From positions 1-33,376 of the forward strand of contig CANRMT010000018.1 of NCBI GenBank assembly GCA_947631815.1: DNA of 33,376 nucleotides. Reading direction: 5' to 3'. A program made the position numbers and the translations under genes. Below, in pieces: positions 1 through 7,203 of the stretch; positions within the stretch are counted from its first letter, which is position 1, and each line of letters begins with the position of its first letter. This DNA is from an uncultured Eisenbergiella sp. (GTDB lineage Bacteria; Bacillota; Clostridia; Lachnospirales; Lachnospiraceae). The notes under the pieces are model-generated. The model was not told the origin of the DNA and searched no databases. It saw only the letters and a program-made list of their open reading frames with translations.

Positions 1-31
1 TTATTTTTTACCCCGATTTTCCGAAAACCGC

Positions 32-62
32 TTGACTGTTCCCCAGGGGAACGGGTTATCCT
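32..62 (+). promoter_or_regulatory. MerR-type promoter with 19-bp spacer and perfect operator dyad
   Basis: TTGACT at 32-37 and TATCCT at 57-62 are separated by 19 bp instead of the usual 17. This is the hallmark of promoters that MerR proteins activate by twisting the DNA. The spacer holds a perfect 15-bp dyad, GTTCCCC-A-GGGGAAC (38-52). It lies directly ahead of a MerR-family gene, so autoregulation is the natural reading. The -10 box ends only 19 bp before the ATG, which predicts a leader of about 13 nt that begins almost on the ribosome site. Confidence 0.8.
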
Positions 63-81
63 GTTCTCGGAGGTGAGAAAA

Positions 82-960
82 ATGCAGATCCATGAGGTGT
101 GCAGGGCCTGTTCCCTGACCAAAAAGGCGGTCGCTTACTATATGGAACAGGGGCTCGTCCGGCCGGAGGTAAAGGAAAACGGATACCGCGATTTTTCAAA
201 GGAGGATGTGACGGCCCTGAAAAAGATCGCCGTGCTCAGAGAGCTCGGTCTGTCCGCGGCGCAGATCCGCACGGTTCTTTCCGGCCCGGCGGGAGCGGGA
301 CTGCGGACGGCCTGGGAGCAGAGGGAGCCGGAACTGGAGGGAATGCTGGAACGGCAGAGGCTGCTGCGGGAGCTGTCAAAGGATGGGGACTGGGAGCGGA
401 CGCGTAAGGAGCTGGAGCGGCTGCGTCAAAAGCAGAGGATCGCGGAGCGGCTGTTGGACGCTTTTCCGGGCGGTTACGGGAGATTTCTCTGCCTTCATTT
501 TGCTCCGTACCTGGGAGAACCCATCGAGACGCAGGAGCAGCAGGAGGCATATGACAGGATCGTTGCCTGGCTGGATGACGTCGCGTTCGATCTGCCGGAG
601 GATCTGAAGGCGCTGCTGGATGAGGACGTTTACGCCTGGGATCCGGAAAAGGAAGCGGAGCTGGCCGTCGGTATGCGCGGCGCCCTCGCGGATATGGAGG
701 GATACCTGGCGGAAAACCGGGAGGTGATCGAGCGCTGGATGGCTTTTAAGGCTTCGCGGGAATATCAGGATTCGCCAGCGTACCGGCTGGAAACGGCGCT
801 GCGGCGCTTCAACAGCGTCAGCGGGTATGACGACGTGTTCCTTCCGGCCATGTGCATCTTAAGCGGGTCTTACCGGGCATATCGCGAGAAGCTCCTGGAG
901 GCGGACCGGAAGCTGCTGGAGCAGTATCCAAAAAACAGCCGGGTATCTCAGCCAGCATAG
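82..960 (+). CDS. MerR family transcriptional regulator
   Basis: This is a DNA-binding regulator of 292 aa. Residues 1-70 form the MerR winged helix-turn-helix: an IHEVCRACSLTKKAVAYYMEQGLV helix-turn-helix in two parts, then a wing with NGYRDFSKEDV, followed by a coiled-coil linker rich in Glu, Arg and Leu (about 70-125). The remaining C-terminal part (about 130-292) is helical and is not one I recognise as a known ligand domain, so the inducer is unknown. I chose ATG 82 because GGAGG (69-73) sits 8 nt upstream; a GTG at 73 overlaps that site. The promoter at 32-62 has the geometry expected for control by this protein. No target gene follows immediately; the flavoprotein at 1252 has its own promoter. 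Nearby MATE exporters are possible targets but no matching operator was seen in front of them. Confidence 0.9.
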   Translation: MQIHEVCRACSLTKKAVAYYMEQGLVRPEVKENGYRDFSKEDVTALKKIAVLRELGLSAAQIRTVLSGPAGAGLRTAWEQREPELEGMLERQRLLRELSKDGDWERTRKELERLRQKQRIAERLLDAFPGGYGRFLCLHFAPYLGEPIETQEQQEAYDRIVAWLDDVAFDLPEDLKALLDEDVYAWDPEKEAELAVGMRGALADMEGYLAENREVIERWMAFKASREYQDSPAYRLETALRRFNSVSGYDDVFLPAMCILSGSYRAYREKLLEADRKLLEQYPKNSRVSQPA

Positions 961-980
961 AGTCGCTTTTTCTCTTTCTG

Positions 981-1010
981 AAAACAGCTCTGTTCACGGG
1001 ACTGTTTTTT
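981..1010 (+). terminator. possible weak intrinsic terminator after the MerR gene
   Basis: AAAACAG (981-987) can pair with CTGTTTT (1002-1008) across a 14-nt loop, and the T run continues to 1010. The stem is AU-rich and so weak. Position just after the MerR stop supports the call. Confidence 0.35.
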
Positions 1011-1078
1011 CTGTGAAGGAAAAGCGTGACGCGCGGAAAAGGCGGAGAAGGCGCGCACGGAAAAAAGCGGAAAACGGA

Positions 1079-1107
1079 TTGCCCAATCGAAGGAGAAAGG
1101 GTATAAT
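1079..1107 (+). promoter_or_regulatory. sigma-A promoter for the flavoprotein gene
   Basis: TTGCCC (1079-1084), a 17-bp spacer and a perfect TATAAT (1102-1107). Transcription from about 1114 would give a leader of roughly 138 nt that carries the tandem repeats at 1133-1245. Confidence 0.75.
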
Positions 1108-1132
1108 AGGGGCTGAAGAGAGCGCGGTTTTT

Positions 1133-1245
1133 GCAGGCGAAGGAAACGGATACGGTTTCGGCAGCAGGCGAAGGAAACGGATATGTTTTCGGCGGAAGGT
1201 AAGGAAAACGGATACCGCTCTATCAGCAGGTGAAAGGAAAGGATG
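1133..1245 (+). repeat. degenerate ~31-bp tandem repeat in the leader of the flavoprotein gene
   Basis: Units begin at 1133 and 1164 (GCAGGCGAAGGAAACGGATA, 31 bp apart). A third, more diverged copy carries AAGGAAAACGGATACCGC at 1201-1218, and a fourth vestige (GCAGGTGAAAGGAAAGGAT, from about 1226) supplies the ribosome site of the next gene. The third copy closely matches MerR coding DNA at 162-189, including 18 identical bases in a row (172-189). Confidence 0.75.
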
Positions 1246-1251
1246 GAAACG

Positions 1252-1869
1252 ATGAAGGTTCTGATGATCAACGGCAGCCCCAGGGCTAACGGCAATACGG
1301 CGGCGGCTTTGGGGGAGATGGAAAAGATTTTCGCACAGGAAGGCGTGGAGGTGGAAAACCTCTGGATCGGCAATCAGGCGATCCGAAGCTGTATCGCCTG
1401 CGGCGGCTGTGCGCGGATGGGAAAATGCGTCTTTGACGATGCGGTGAACGCCGCGGCGCAGAAGTTCGCGGAGAGCAACGGCCTGGTGGTGGGAAGTCCC
1501 GTTTACTACGGCTCCGCCAACGCGACGCTGGTCGCTTTTCTCACCAGACTGTTTTACAGCACGTCCTTCGATAAGACCATGAAGGTCGGGGCCTGCGTGG
1601 TGGCGGCCCGCAGGGGCGGTCTGTCCGCCTCCTTTGACGGGCTGAACAAGTTCTTCACCATTTCGGGTATGCCGGTGGCCTCCGGGCAATACTGGAACAG
1701 CATTCACGGCATGGCGCCCGGAGAGGCGGCGCAGGACGCGGAAGGGCTGCAGAGCATGCGCACGCTGGCAAGGAACATGACGTTTCTGATGAAGAGCATC
1801 GCGCTGGGCAAAGAGAAATACGGCCTGCCGGAGCGGGAGCCGTTTGCGCGGACGAACTTTATCCGCTAA
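1252..1869 (+). CDS. NAD(P)H-dependent flavin oxidoreductase, iron-sulfur flavoprotein-like
   Basis: A flavodoxin-fold redox protein of 205 aa. The N-terminus MKVLMINGSPRANGNT is the FMN phosphate-binding loop. A compact cysteine motif follows: C47-x2-C50-x2-C53-x5-C59. This spacing is the one associated with 4Fe-4S binding in archaeal iron-sulfur flavoproteins (Isf) and is common in clostridial relatives. GSPVYYGSANATLVAFLTRL (about 83-102) is the flavin-contacting loop. Likely role is electron transfer from NAD(P)H or ferredoxin via FMN to small acceptors such as quinones; the true acceptor is unknown. I prefer ATG 1252 (AGGAAAGG at 1236-1242, 9 nt away) because the family starts at MKVL. 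ATG 1243 would add three residues. A sigma-A promoter lies at 1079-1107. The gene is probably the first of a run with the next + strand gene, 105 bp on. Confidence 0.88.
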   Translation: MKVLMINGSPRANGNTAAALGEMEKIFAQEGVEVENLWIGNQAIRSCIACGGCARMGKCVFDDAVNAAAQKFAESNGLVVGSPVYYGSANATLVAFLTRLFYSTSFDKTMKVGACVVAARRGGLSASFDGLNKFFTISGMPVASGQYWNSIHGMAPGEAAQDAEGLQSMRTLARNMTFLMKSIALGKEKYGLPEREPFARTNFIR

Positions 1870-1974
1870 GAAGAACGAAAAGAAACAGATCGGACGGTGC
1901 GGCGGGACCATGCGCGGTGAAAGGGTGCAGGGAGATCTGCCGCCGCGGCGGAGATTTATATAAGGAAAACAGAA

Positions 1975-2649
1975 ATGCGTTTGCCTGAAATACATAACGC
2001 GAAAGAGCTGGAAGCCCTGGTCTGCGAGATCGGCTTCCTACCTTTTTTCGCCCACGAGATCAAAGGGTTTTCCCTGGAGGACTGCTGTCCCTCGTCGCTC
2101 TGGTTCTCGGAAACCGAGGACGGCCCCTGGGAGTGGAAGGGGCCTGTGGCGAGAGGCCGCAAGTGCCTATACGGGAAGTTTTTCCGGGGGAGGGCCGGGT
2201 ATATCAGCCTGGAGTGGTTCCCGGATTTTGCCAATTTCCGGCGGGACGGCTATGATTTTGACGCCCGTTTCGAGGACGAACTGGCCTCTTTTAAGGATAA
2301 GGGCGTTTACGATGTGCTGGCGGCGAAGGGGTCTTTGCTGTCCAAAGAGTTAAAGCGCCTCTGCAACTATAAAAAGGGCGGAAATACAGGCTTTGATGGC
2401 GTGATCACCCGGCTGCAGATGCAGACCTATGTGACCATAGCGGATTTTGAGTATGAGAGATCCAAAACCGGTCAGACCTACGGCTGGGGCGTGGCCCGCT
2501 ACAGCACGCCGGAGGAGCTGTTCGGCTATGAGCGGATCACCTCCGCATACCGGAGGGAACCGGCGGAGTCGAAGGCGCGCATCCTTGAACATCTGACGAA
2601 GCTGTGGCCGGAGGCGGACGGGGCGCGGCTGGAGCGGTTCCTGAAATAG
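1975..2649 (+). CDS. conserved Clostridia protein, AlkZ-related type
   Basis: A soluble protein of 224 aa with no signal peptide or membrane segment. Visible features are many aromatic residues, a conserved block with GPWEWKGP near residue 50, FPDFANFRRDGYDFDARFEDE near 83-103, the phrase RLQMQTYVTIADFEY near 146-160, and a C-terminal helical part ending LTKLWPEADGARLERFLK. I recall close relatives in gut Clostridia annotated as AlkZ-related, that is, resembling the winged-helix DNA-glycosylase/DNA crosslink repair family. That name is from memory and the catalytic QxQ motif of AlkZ proper is not obvious except for RLQMQT. So a DNA-repair role is only a possibility. Start: AAGGA (1962-1966) 8 nt before ATG 1975. 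Confidence 0.75.
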   Translation: MRLPEIHNAKELEALVCEIGFLPFFAHEIKGFSLEDCCPSSLWFSETEDGPWEWKGPVARGRKCLYGKFFRGRAGYISLEWFPDFANFRRDGYDFDARFEDELASFKDKGVYDVLAAKGSLLSKELKRLCNYKKGGNTGFDGVITRLQMQTYVTIADFEYERSKTGQTYGWGVARYSTPEELFGYERITSAYRREPAESKARILEHLTKLWPEADGARLERFLK

Positions 2650-2680
2650 CAGGGGAGAGACCGCACAGCTGGAGGGTGCC

Positions 2681-2867
2681 TGCGGGAGAGAAAAGCAGAT
2701 ACGCTCTGTGGGAGCGAAAAGCCCAAAATGCCCCGCGGGAGCGGAAAATCGGAAAAGCCCTGACGGAGTGAAAAGCCGGAAACGCTTTGTAGGAACGAAA
2801 AGCCGGAAACGCTCTGCAGGGACGGAAAGCCGGAAGCGCCCTGCGGGAGCGGAGCATCGGATATGCG
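2681..2867 (+). repeat. seven-copy 27-bp tandem repeat upstream of the MATE gene
   Basis: Units start at 2681, 2707, 2734, 2761, 2788, 2815 and 2842. All spacings are 27 bp except the first (26). The consensus is TGCGGGAGCGAAAAGCCGG followed by AAACGCYC. Copies differ by a few bases each. The unit is purine-rich on the + strand and 9 codons long, so frames on both strands stay open across it and encode 9-residue repeats; no ribosome site supports a protein. It fills most of the 245-bp gap before the MATE gene, and no promoter was seen in that gap. Confidence 0.9.
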
Positions 2868-2894
2868 AAAAGGAGTCTGACCGGAACGGAACCA

Positions 2895-4274
2895 ATGACG
2901 GAGCATAGGATCAGAAACAAATATCTGGGGGATCTTTCCTTCTATAAAAAAGTGCTGGCCATCGCGCTGCCCATCACCCTGCAGAGCCTGATCACGGTGG
3001 GCGTGAACATGATGGATACCATCATGCTGGGCCGGGTGGGGGAGACGGCGCTGTCCGCCTCCTCGCTGGCCAATCAGTTCATCAACATTTATCAGATCTG
3101 CTGTATGGGCATCGGCATGGGCGCTTCGGTGCTCACGGCCCGGTTCTGGGGGATGCGGGACATCCATTCTCTGCGCAAGGCTATGACGATCATGTACCGG
3201 CTGTGCGTCAGCTTCGCCATGGTGTTCACGCTGGCGACGGTCTTCGCGCCGGATTTTCTGATCCGGATCTACAGCAACGAGGCGGATGTGCAGGCGGCGG
3301 GGGTGGCCTATTTCGACTGGTCCGTCCCCACATATCTGCTGCTGGGACTTTCCCTGACCAGCACCATCGTGCTGCGCAGCACCGGACAGGTGAAGCTGCC
3401 GCTATTCTGCTCCATCGGCGCGTTTTTCGTGAACGTGTTTTTCAACTGGGTGTTCATCTTCGGCAATCTGGGCGCGCCGCGGATGGAGGTGGCGGGGGCC
3501 GCGCTGGGGACGGTCATCGCCCGCGTGTTCGAGTTTTCCATCATATGCGGCTATCTGCTTTTTGCGGACAAAAAGATCGGCTACCGTCTGCGGCATCTGT
3601 TTTTGAAATGCGGCGATCTGCTGGGCGATTATCTGAAGATCAGCATTCCGGTGCTGATCAGCGACAGCCTCCTGGCCTTTGGCAACAGCGCCGTGGCCAT
3701 GGTCATGGGCCGGATCGGGCAGACCTTCGTCTCCGCCAACGCCATCACCATGGTGACGCAGCAGCTGACCAGCGTCATGACCCAGGGCATCAGCAACGCC
3801 TCCGGCATCCTCACCGGACAGACGCTGGGAGAGGGCGATTACCGAAAAGCGCAGGAGGACGGCTATCGGTTCCTGTTTTTGGGAGCGGCGCTGGGCGCGC
3901 TGGCGGCGGGGCTGATCATGCTGGTCAGCGGCCCCATGATCTCCTATTACAATGTGACGGAGGAAACCGCCCGGATCGCGGAACAGCTCATGGCTTCCAT
4001 TTCGCTGATCATCGTTTTTCAGTCCATGAACTCCATCCTGACCAAGGGCGTGCTGAGGGGCGGCGGGGACACCCGTTTCCTGATGCTGGGGGACATCCTG
4101 TTCCTCTGGGTGGCGTCCGTGCCGCTGGGCGCGCTGGCGGGGCTGGTGTGGCACCTGCCCGCGTTCTGGATCTATTTTTTCCTGAAGATCGACCAGATCA
4201 TCAAATGCGTGTGGTGCGTGTTCCGGCTGCGCAGCGGCAAGTGGGTGAAAAAGATCAAAGGAAACGCGGGATAA
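2895..4274 (+). CDS. MATE family efflux transporter (first copy)
   Basis: An integral membrane antiporter of 459 aa with the usual 12 hydrophobic helices, of the length expected for the NorM/DinF-like MATE family. The N-terminal half has the family phrase ALPITLQSLITVGVNMMDTIMLGRVGETALSASSLANQ (split here as helices 1-2). The repeat in the second half starts near KISIPVLISDSLLAFGNS. It would use a Na+ or H+ gradient to export organic cations or other small molecules. The ribosome site is weak (ACGGA at 2886-2890). It abuts the thiamine pyrophosphokinase gene: the stop at 4272-4274 is followed at once by an ATG at 4275, so they are probably one transcript. Confidence 0.93.
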   Translation: MTEHRIRNKYLGDLSFYKKVLAIALPITLQSLITVGVNMMDTIMLGRVGETALSASSLANQFINIYQICCMGIGMGASVLTARFWGMRDIHSLRKAMTIMYRLCVSFAMVFTLATVFAPDFLIRIYSNEADVQAAGVAYFDWSVPTYLLLGLSLTSTIVLRSTGQVKLPLFCSIGAFFVNVFFNWVFIFGNLGAPRMEVAGAALGTVIARVFEFSIICGYLLFADKKIGYRLRHLFLKCGDLLGDYLKISIPVLISDSLLAFGNSAVAMVMGRIGQTFVSANAITMVTQQLTSVMTQGISNASGILTGQTLGEGDYRKAQEDGYRFLFLGAALGALAAGLIMLVSGPMISYYNVTEETARIAEQLMASISLIIVFQSMNSILTKGVLRGGGDTRFLMLGDILFLWVASVPLGALAGLVWHLPAFWIYFFLKIDQIIKCVWCVFRLRSGKWVKKIKGNAG

Positions 4275-4334
4275 ATGCGGCATGAGAGCGGAAATAGGGA
4301 ACCCGCGGGGAACGGAGAGGATGGGACGGCAAAA

Positions 4335-4973
4335 ATGACGGGTCAAACGAGAAGGTGCGTCGTCGTGGGAGGCGCGGACATCGGGCGGTACGACCGGATC
4401 CGCGCCCGGCTGCGGGAGGATGATTTCCTGATCTGCTGCGACAGCGGACTGCGGCACCGGGAAGGGCTGGGCAGGGAGCCGGAGCTGATCGTGGGGGATT
4501 TCGATTCCCATGAAAATCCCCATCTGGATGTGGAGACCATCGTCCTGCCCCGGGAAAAGGACGATACGGATACGGTATTCGCCATGAAGGAGGCGCTGCG
4601 GCGGGGCTTTTCCGATTTTCTGCTGGTGGGCGTCATCGGCGGGCGGCTGGATCACACGCTGGGCAATCTGTCCATCCTGCTGCGGCTACATTCTCTGGGG
4701 AAAAACGCGGCTGCGCTGGACGATCGTTCGGAGCTGAGCATCGCGGCGCGGGAGCCGGTATTTGTGTCGGATGCATACGCATATTTTTCTCTCCTGAGCA
4801 TCGACGGAACGGCGGAAGGAGTCTGTGTGAAAAACGCGAAATACCCGCTGGAGGACGCGGTGATCACCTGCGAGTATCCGTACGGCATCAGCAACGAGGT
4901 CCTGCCCGGACAGCGCGCGGAGATCTCCGTGGGGAAGGGACGGCTGCTGTTGGTGAAGGTGTGGGGAGAATGA
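4335..4973 (+). CDS. thiN: thiamine pyrophosphokinase
   Basis: Transfers pyrophosphate from ATP to thiamine to make thiamine diphosphate, the active cofactor, in the cytoplasm. About 212 aa, the family's normal length. Seen in order: CVVVGGADIGRYDRI at the N-terminus; CCDSGLRH; the acidic GDFDSHE motif that binds Mg-ATP; LPREKDDTDTVFAMKEAL with the paired aspartates; GVIGGRLDHTLGNLSIL; and the C-terminal thiamine-binding beta region with SLLSIDGTAEGVCVKNAKYPLEDA and the final GISNEV segment. The frame is open from ATG 4275, directly after the MATE stop. That would add 20 charged residues with no counterpart in the family, so I prefer ATG 4335 (GGGACGG just upstream). The MATE neighbour is suggestive of thiamine or antimetabolite traffic, but this is inference. 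No TPP riboswitch was seen upstream. Confidence 0.93.
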   Translation: MTGQTRRCVVVGGADIGRYDRIRARLREDDFLICCDSGLRHREGLGREPELIVGDFDSHENPHLDVETIVLPREKDDTDTVFAMKEALRRGFSDFLLVGVIGGRLDHTLGNLSILLRLHSLGKNAAALDDRSELSIAAREPVFVSDAYAYFSLLSIDGTAEGVCVKNAKYPLEDAVITCEYPYGISNEVLPGQRAEISVGKGRLLLVKVWGE

Positions 4974-5050
4974 AACGGCTGTTGGTGAAGGCAGCTATAC
5001 GATAAATCTTGAATAAAGAAGTTATATCTGGAAGGATGGAAGAAAGCTAA

Positions 5051-5686
5051 ATGAGCGATCTCAAAAACAAAAACACCGCCCCCGCCAAAGAAGAGGATGC
5101 CCTCGTCTGGGAGGAGGTCAGCACGGAGCATATCGTACAGGATGCCTGGATCGATTTCAGAAAGTCCGCATACCGTTTCCCGGATGGAAAGATATATGAG
5201 CCTTTTTACACCTACAGCCGCCGCGATTATGTGGTGATCGCGGCTTCGGACACGGATGGGAACTATCTGTGCGTCCGCCAGTTCCGGCAGGGGATCCGGA
5301 AGGTGACGACAGAATTCCCGGCAGGCGGGATCGAGCGGAAGGACGGGAAGGAATACGGCTCTGACGGTCTGTCCGCGGAGGACGCGCTGGCGGCGGCGAA
5401 ACGTGAACTGCTGGAGGAAACCGGATATGTGTCCGACGAATGGCAGCATTTGCTCACAGTACCGTCCAATGCCACCATATCCGACAATTACGCGCATCTT
5501 TTCGCGGCGGAGAACTGCCGGAAGGTGTCCGGGCAGTCCCTGGATGAGATGGAATTTTTAAATGTGAAAAAATGCAGCGCACAGCAGATCGAGGGGATGA
5601 TCGCGGAGGGCGGATTCCCGCAGGCGATGCACATCACGGCCTGGCTGCTGGAATGCAGGCGAAAGGCCGGATGCCGGGAGAAGTGA
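5051..5686 (+). CDS. NUDIX hydrolase, ADP-ribose pyrophosphatase-like
   Basis: Hydrolyses a nucleoside diphosphate linked to another group, probably ADP-ribose or a similar sugar nucleotide, using Mg2+. 211 aa. After a charged N-terminal tail the core starts with the strands VVIAASDTDGNYLCVRQFRQGIRK and TEFPAGGIE. The Nudix box follows as AAAKRELLEETGY near residues 115-127, with the metal-binding REL.EE intact. There is an insertion of about 9 residues (RKDGKEYGSDG) between the GG turn and the box helix compared with a minimal Nudix box. Start at ATG 5051 follows GGAAGGATGGAAG. A 13-bp direct repeat (4947-4959 and 4979-4991) spans the end of thiN and the gap before this gene. Confidence 0.9.
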   Translation: MSDLKNKNTAPAKEEDALVWEEVSTEHIVQDAWIDFRKSAYRFPDGKIYEPFYTYSRRDYVVIAASDTDGNYLCVRQFRQGIRKVTTEFPAGGIERKDGKEYGSDGLSAEDALAAAKRELLEETGYVSDEWQHLLTVPSNATISDNYAHLFAAENCRKVSGQSLDEMEFLNVKKCSAQQIEGMIAEGGFPQAMHITAWLLECRRKAGCREK

Positions 5687-5744
5687 CGGCGGCTGTCAGG
5701 ACGGAAAGAACGGAGAACAGGAGGGATAAAGGACAGTTTCGGAC

Positions 5745-7187
5745 ATGAATACAGGACAGCAGACGGGGAAAACGGCCTTCCCCTGGAAATCTTTTTTACG
5801 GAATCTGGCCGCCATCGCGATCCCGATCGCGGTGCAGAATCTGCTGACCACCACGGCCAGCATGGTGGATACGATGATGGTGGCTCCGCTGGGCGAATTG
5901 TCCGTGGGGGCCCTGGGGCTGTGCGCCCAGTTTTCCTCGCTGATGTTTTCCGGCTATTGGGGGTTCGTGGGCGGCGGCATGCTGTTCATCTCCCAATATT
6001 GGGGTTCCAAAGAGGATGACGGCATCGAGCGCTCCTACGGGATGACGCTGGCCTGCATGATGACCGTGGCGGCCGTGTTCGGCTGTCTCGCGATCTTCGC
6101 GCCTCGGACGGTCATGCGGTTGTATACGGACAAGGAGGCGATCCAGGAGATCGGCGTGCAGTACCTGCATATCGTGGGCTTCGCCTATTTCATGCAGGTG
6201 TTTTCCATGGCGATGAGCGCCCTGCTTCGGGCCACGGAGCGGGTGAAGATCCCCATGGCGGCCTCCATCGCGTCCGTGGCGGCCAATCTGTTCCTGAACT
6301 GGGTGTTCATCTACGGACACCTGGGAGCGCCCGCCATGGGCATCCGGGGCGCGGCGCTGGCCACCACCTGCGCGGCGGCGGTGAACGTGCTGACGATCTT
6401 CCTGTTGGCCTGGCGGACCCATTATCCCTATCTGTTCCGGGTGCGGGGACATTTTCGGTGGAGCAGGAGCCGCCTGAAGAGCTATTTCGTGAAATGCTTT
6501 CCCATCATCTGCAACGAGGTGCTGATCGGCGTGGGCAACATGGTGATCAACGTGACGCTGGGGCGGCAGACGGAGCAGGTGATCGCGGCGCTGGCGGTGT
6601 TCCGGACGCTGGAGGGGCTGATCATCGGATTTTTCGCGGGCTTTTCCAATGCGGCCTCCATTCTGGTGGGCAAGTGCGTGGGCGCGGGCGAGCTGGATAC
6701 GGCCTTTGAGCGGGCGAAACGGCTGGTCTATCTGTGCAGCTGCGTGATCTTCCTGGCGGATCTGGGTGTGCTGGCGGTCCACGGGCCGCTGCTGCGGGGC
6801 ATGAGCCTTTCCGGCGGGTCCTATGATGCGGGACTGCGGATGCTGCTCATCTACGCCGTGGTCTCCGTGATCCGCATGGGCAACTGGATCCAGAACGATA
6901 CCTATCGGGCATCGGGAGACGCGGTGTACGGCACGGTCCTGGAGATCGTCTTCATGTACTGCATGGTGCTGCCCCTGGTGCTGCTGTCCGGCTTCGTCTG
7001 GAAGCTGCCCTATTGGGTGGTGTTCCTCTGCTGTTATATCGACGAGCCGGTGCGGTACGTCCTCATGCAGATCCATCTCTATTCCGGCAAATGGGTCCGG
7101 CCCGTGACGGAGCTGGGGCGAGCCGCGCTGCCGGGGTTCCTTGCGGCCAGAAGAGCGAAAGTGTCCGGCAGATCGGGCAGGCGGTGA
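5745..7187 (+). CDS. MATE family efflux transporter (second copy)
   Basis: 480 aa, 12 predicted membrane helices, cytoplasmic membrane. The N-terminus reads AIPIAVQNLLTTTASMVDTMMVAPLGELSVGALGLCAQ, the helix 1-2 signature of MATE proteins, and the second half starts near CFPIICNEVLIGVGNMVINV. It is clearly diverged from the MATE at 2895, so the two are not a recent duplication. The C-terminal tail after the last helix (about 457-480) is rich in Arg and Ala. The ribosome site is not strong: AGGAGGG lies about 20 nt upstream and AAAGGAC about 10. It ends 16 bp from the converging AAA ATPase gene and no terminator is visible between them. Confidence 0.92.
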   Translation: MNTGQQTGKTAFPWKSFLRNLAAIAIPIAVQNLLTTTASMVDTMMVAPLGELSVGALGLCAQFSSLMFSGYWGFVGGGMLFISQYWGSKEDDGIERSYGMTLACMMTVAAVFGCLAIFAPRTVMRLYTDKEAIQEIGVQYLHIVGFAYFMQVFSMAMSALLRATERVKIPMAASIASVAANLFLNWVFIYGHLGAPAMGIRGAALATTCAAAVNVLTIFLLAWRTHYPYLFRVRGHFRWSRSRLKSYFVKCFPIICNEVLIGVGNMVINVTLGRQTEQVIAALAVFRTLEGLIIGFFAGFSNAASILVGKCVGAGELDTAFERAKRLVYLCSCVIFLADLGVLAVHGPLLRGMSLSGGSYDAGLRMLLIYAVVSVIRMGNWIQNDTYRASGDAVYGTVLEIVFMYCMVLPLVLLSGFVWKLPYWVVFLCCYIDEPVRYVLMQIHLYSGKWVRPVTELGRAALPGFLAARRAKVSGRSGRR

Positions 7188-7203
7188 TCCGGCACTTGGT
7201 GTT

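Noticed and set aside
1013-1255. 80-residue Lys/Arg-rich frame before the flavoprotein
   Set aside because: Product of purine-rich leader DNA; a perfect sigma-A promoter and the tandem repeats lie inside it.
1940-1951. CCGCCGCGGCGG palindrome as a terminator of the flavoprotein gene
   Set aside because: It is self-complementary with no loop and no following T run.
2708-2908. 66-residue frame made of nine-residue repeats
   Set aside because: It is only the 27-bp tandem repeat read in one frame, begins at a GTG without ribosome site and overlaps the MATE start.
4974-5050. TPP riboswitch or promoter near thiN and NUDIX
   Set aside because: No thi-box CUGAGA-type element and no convincing -35/-10 pair was seen.
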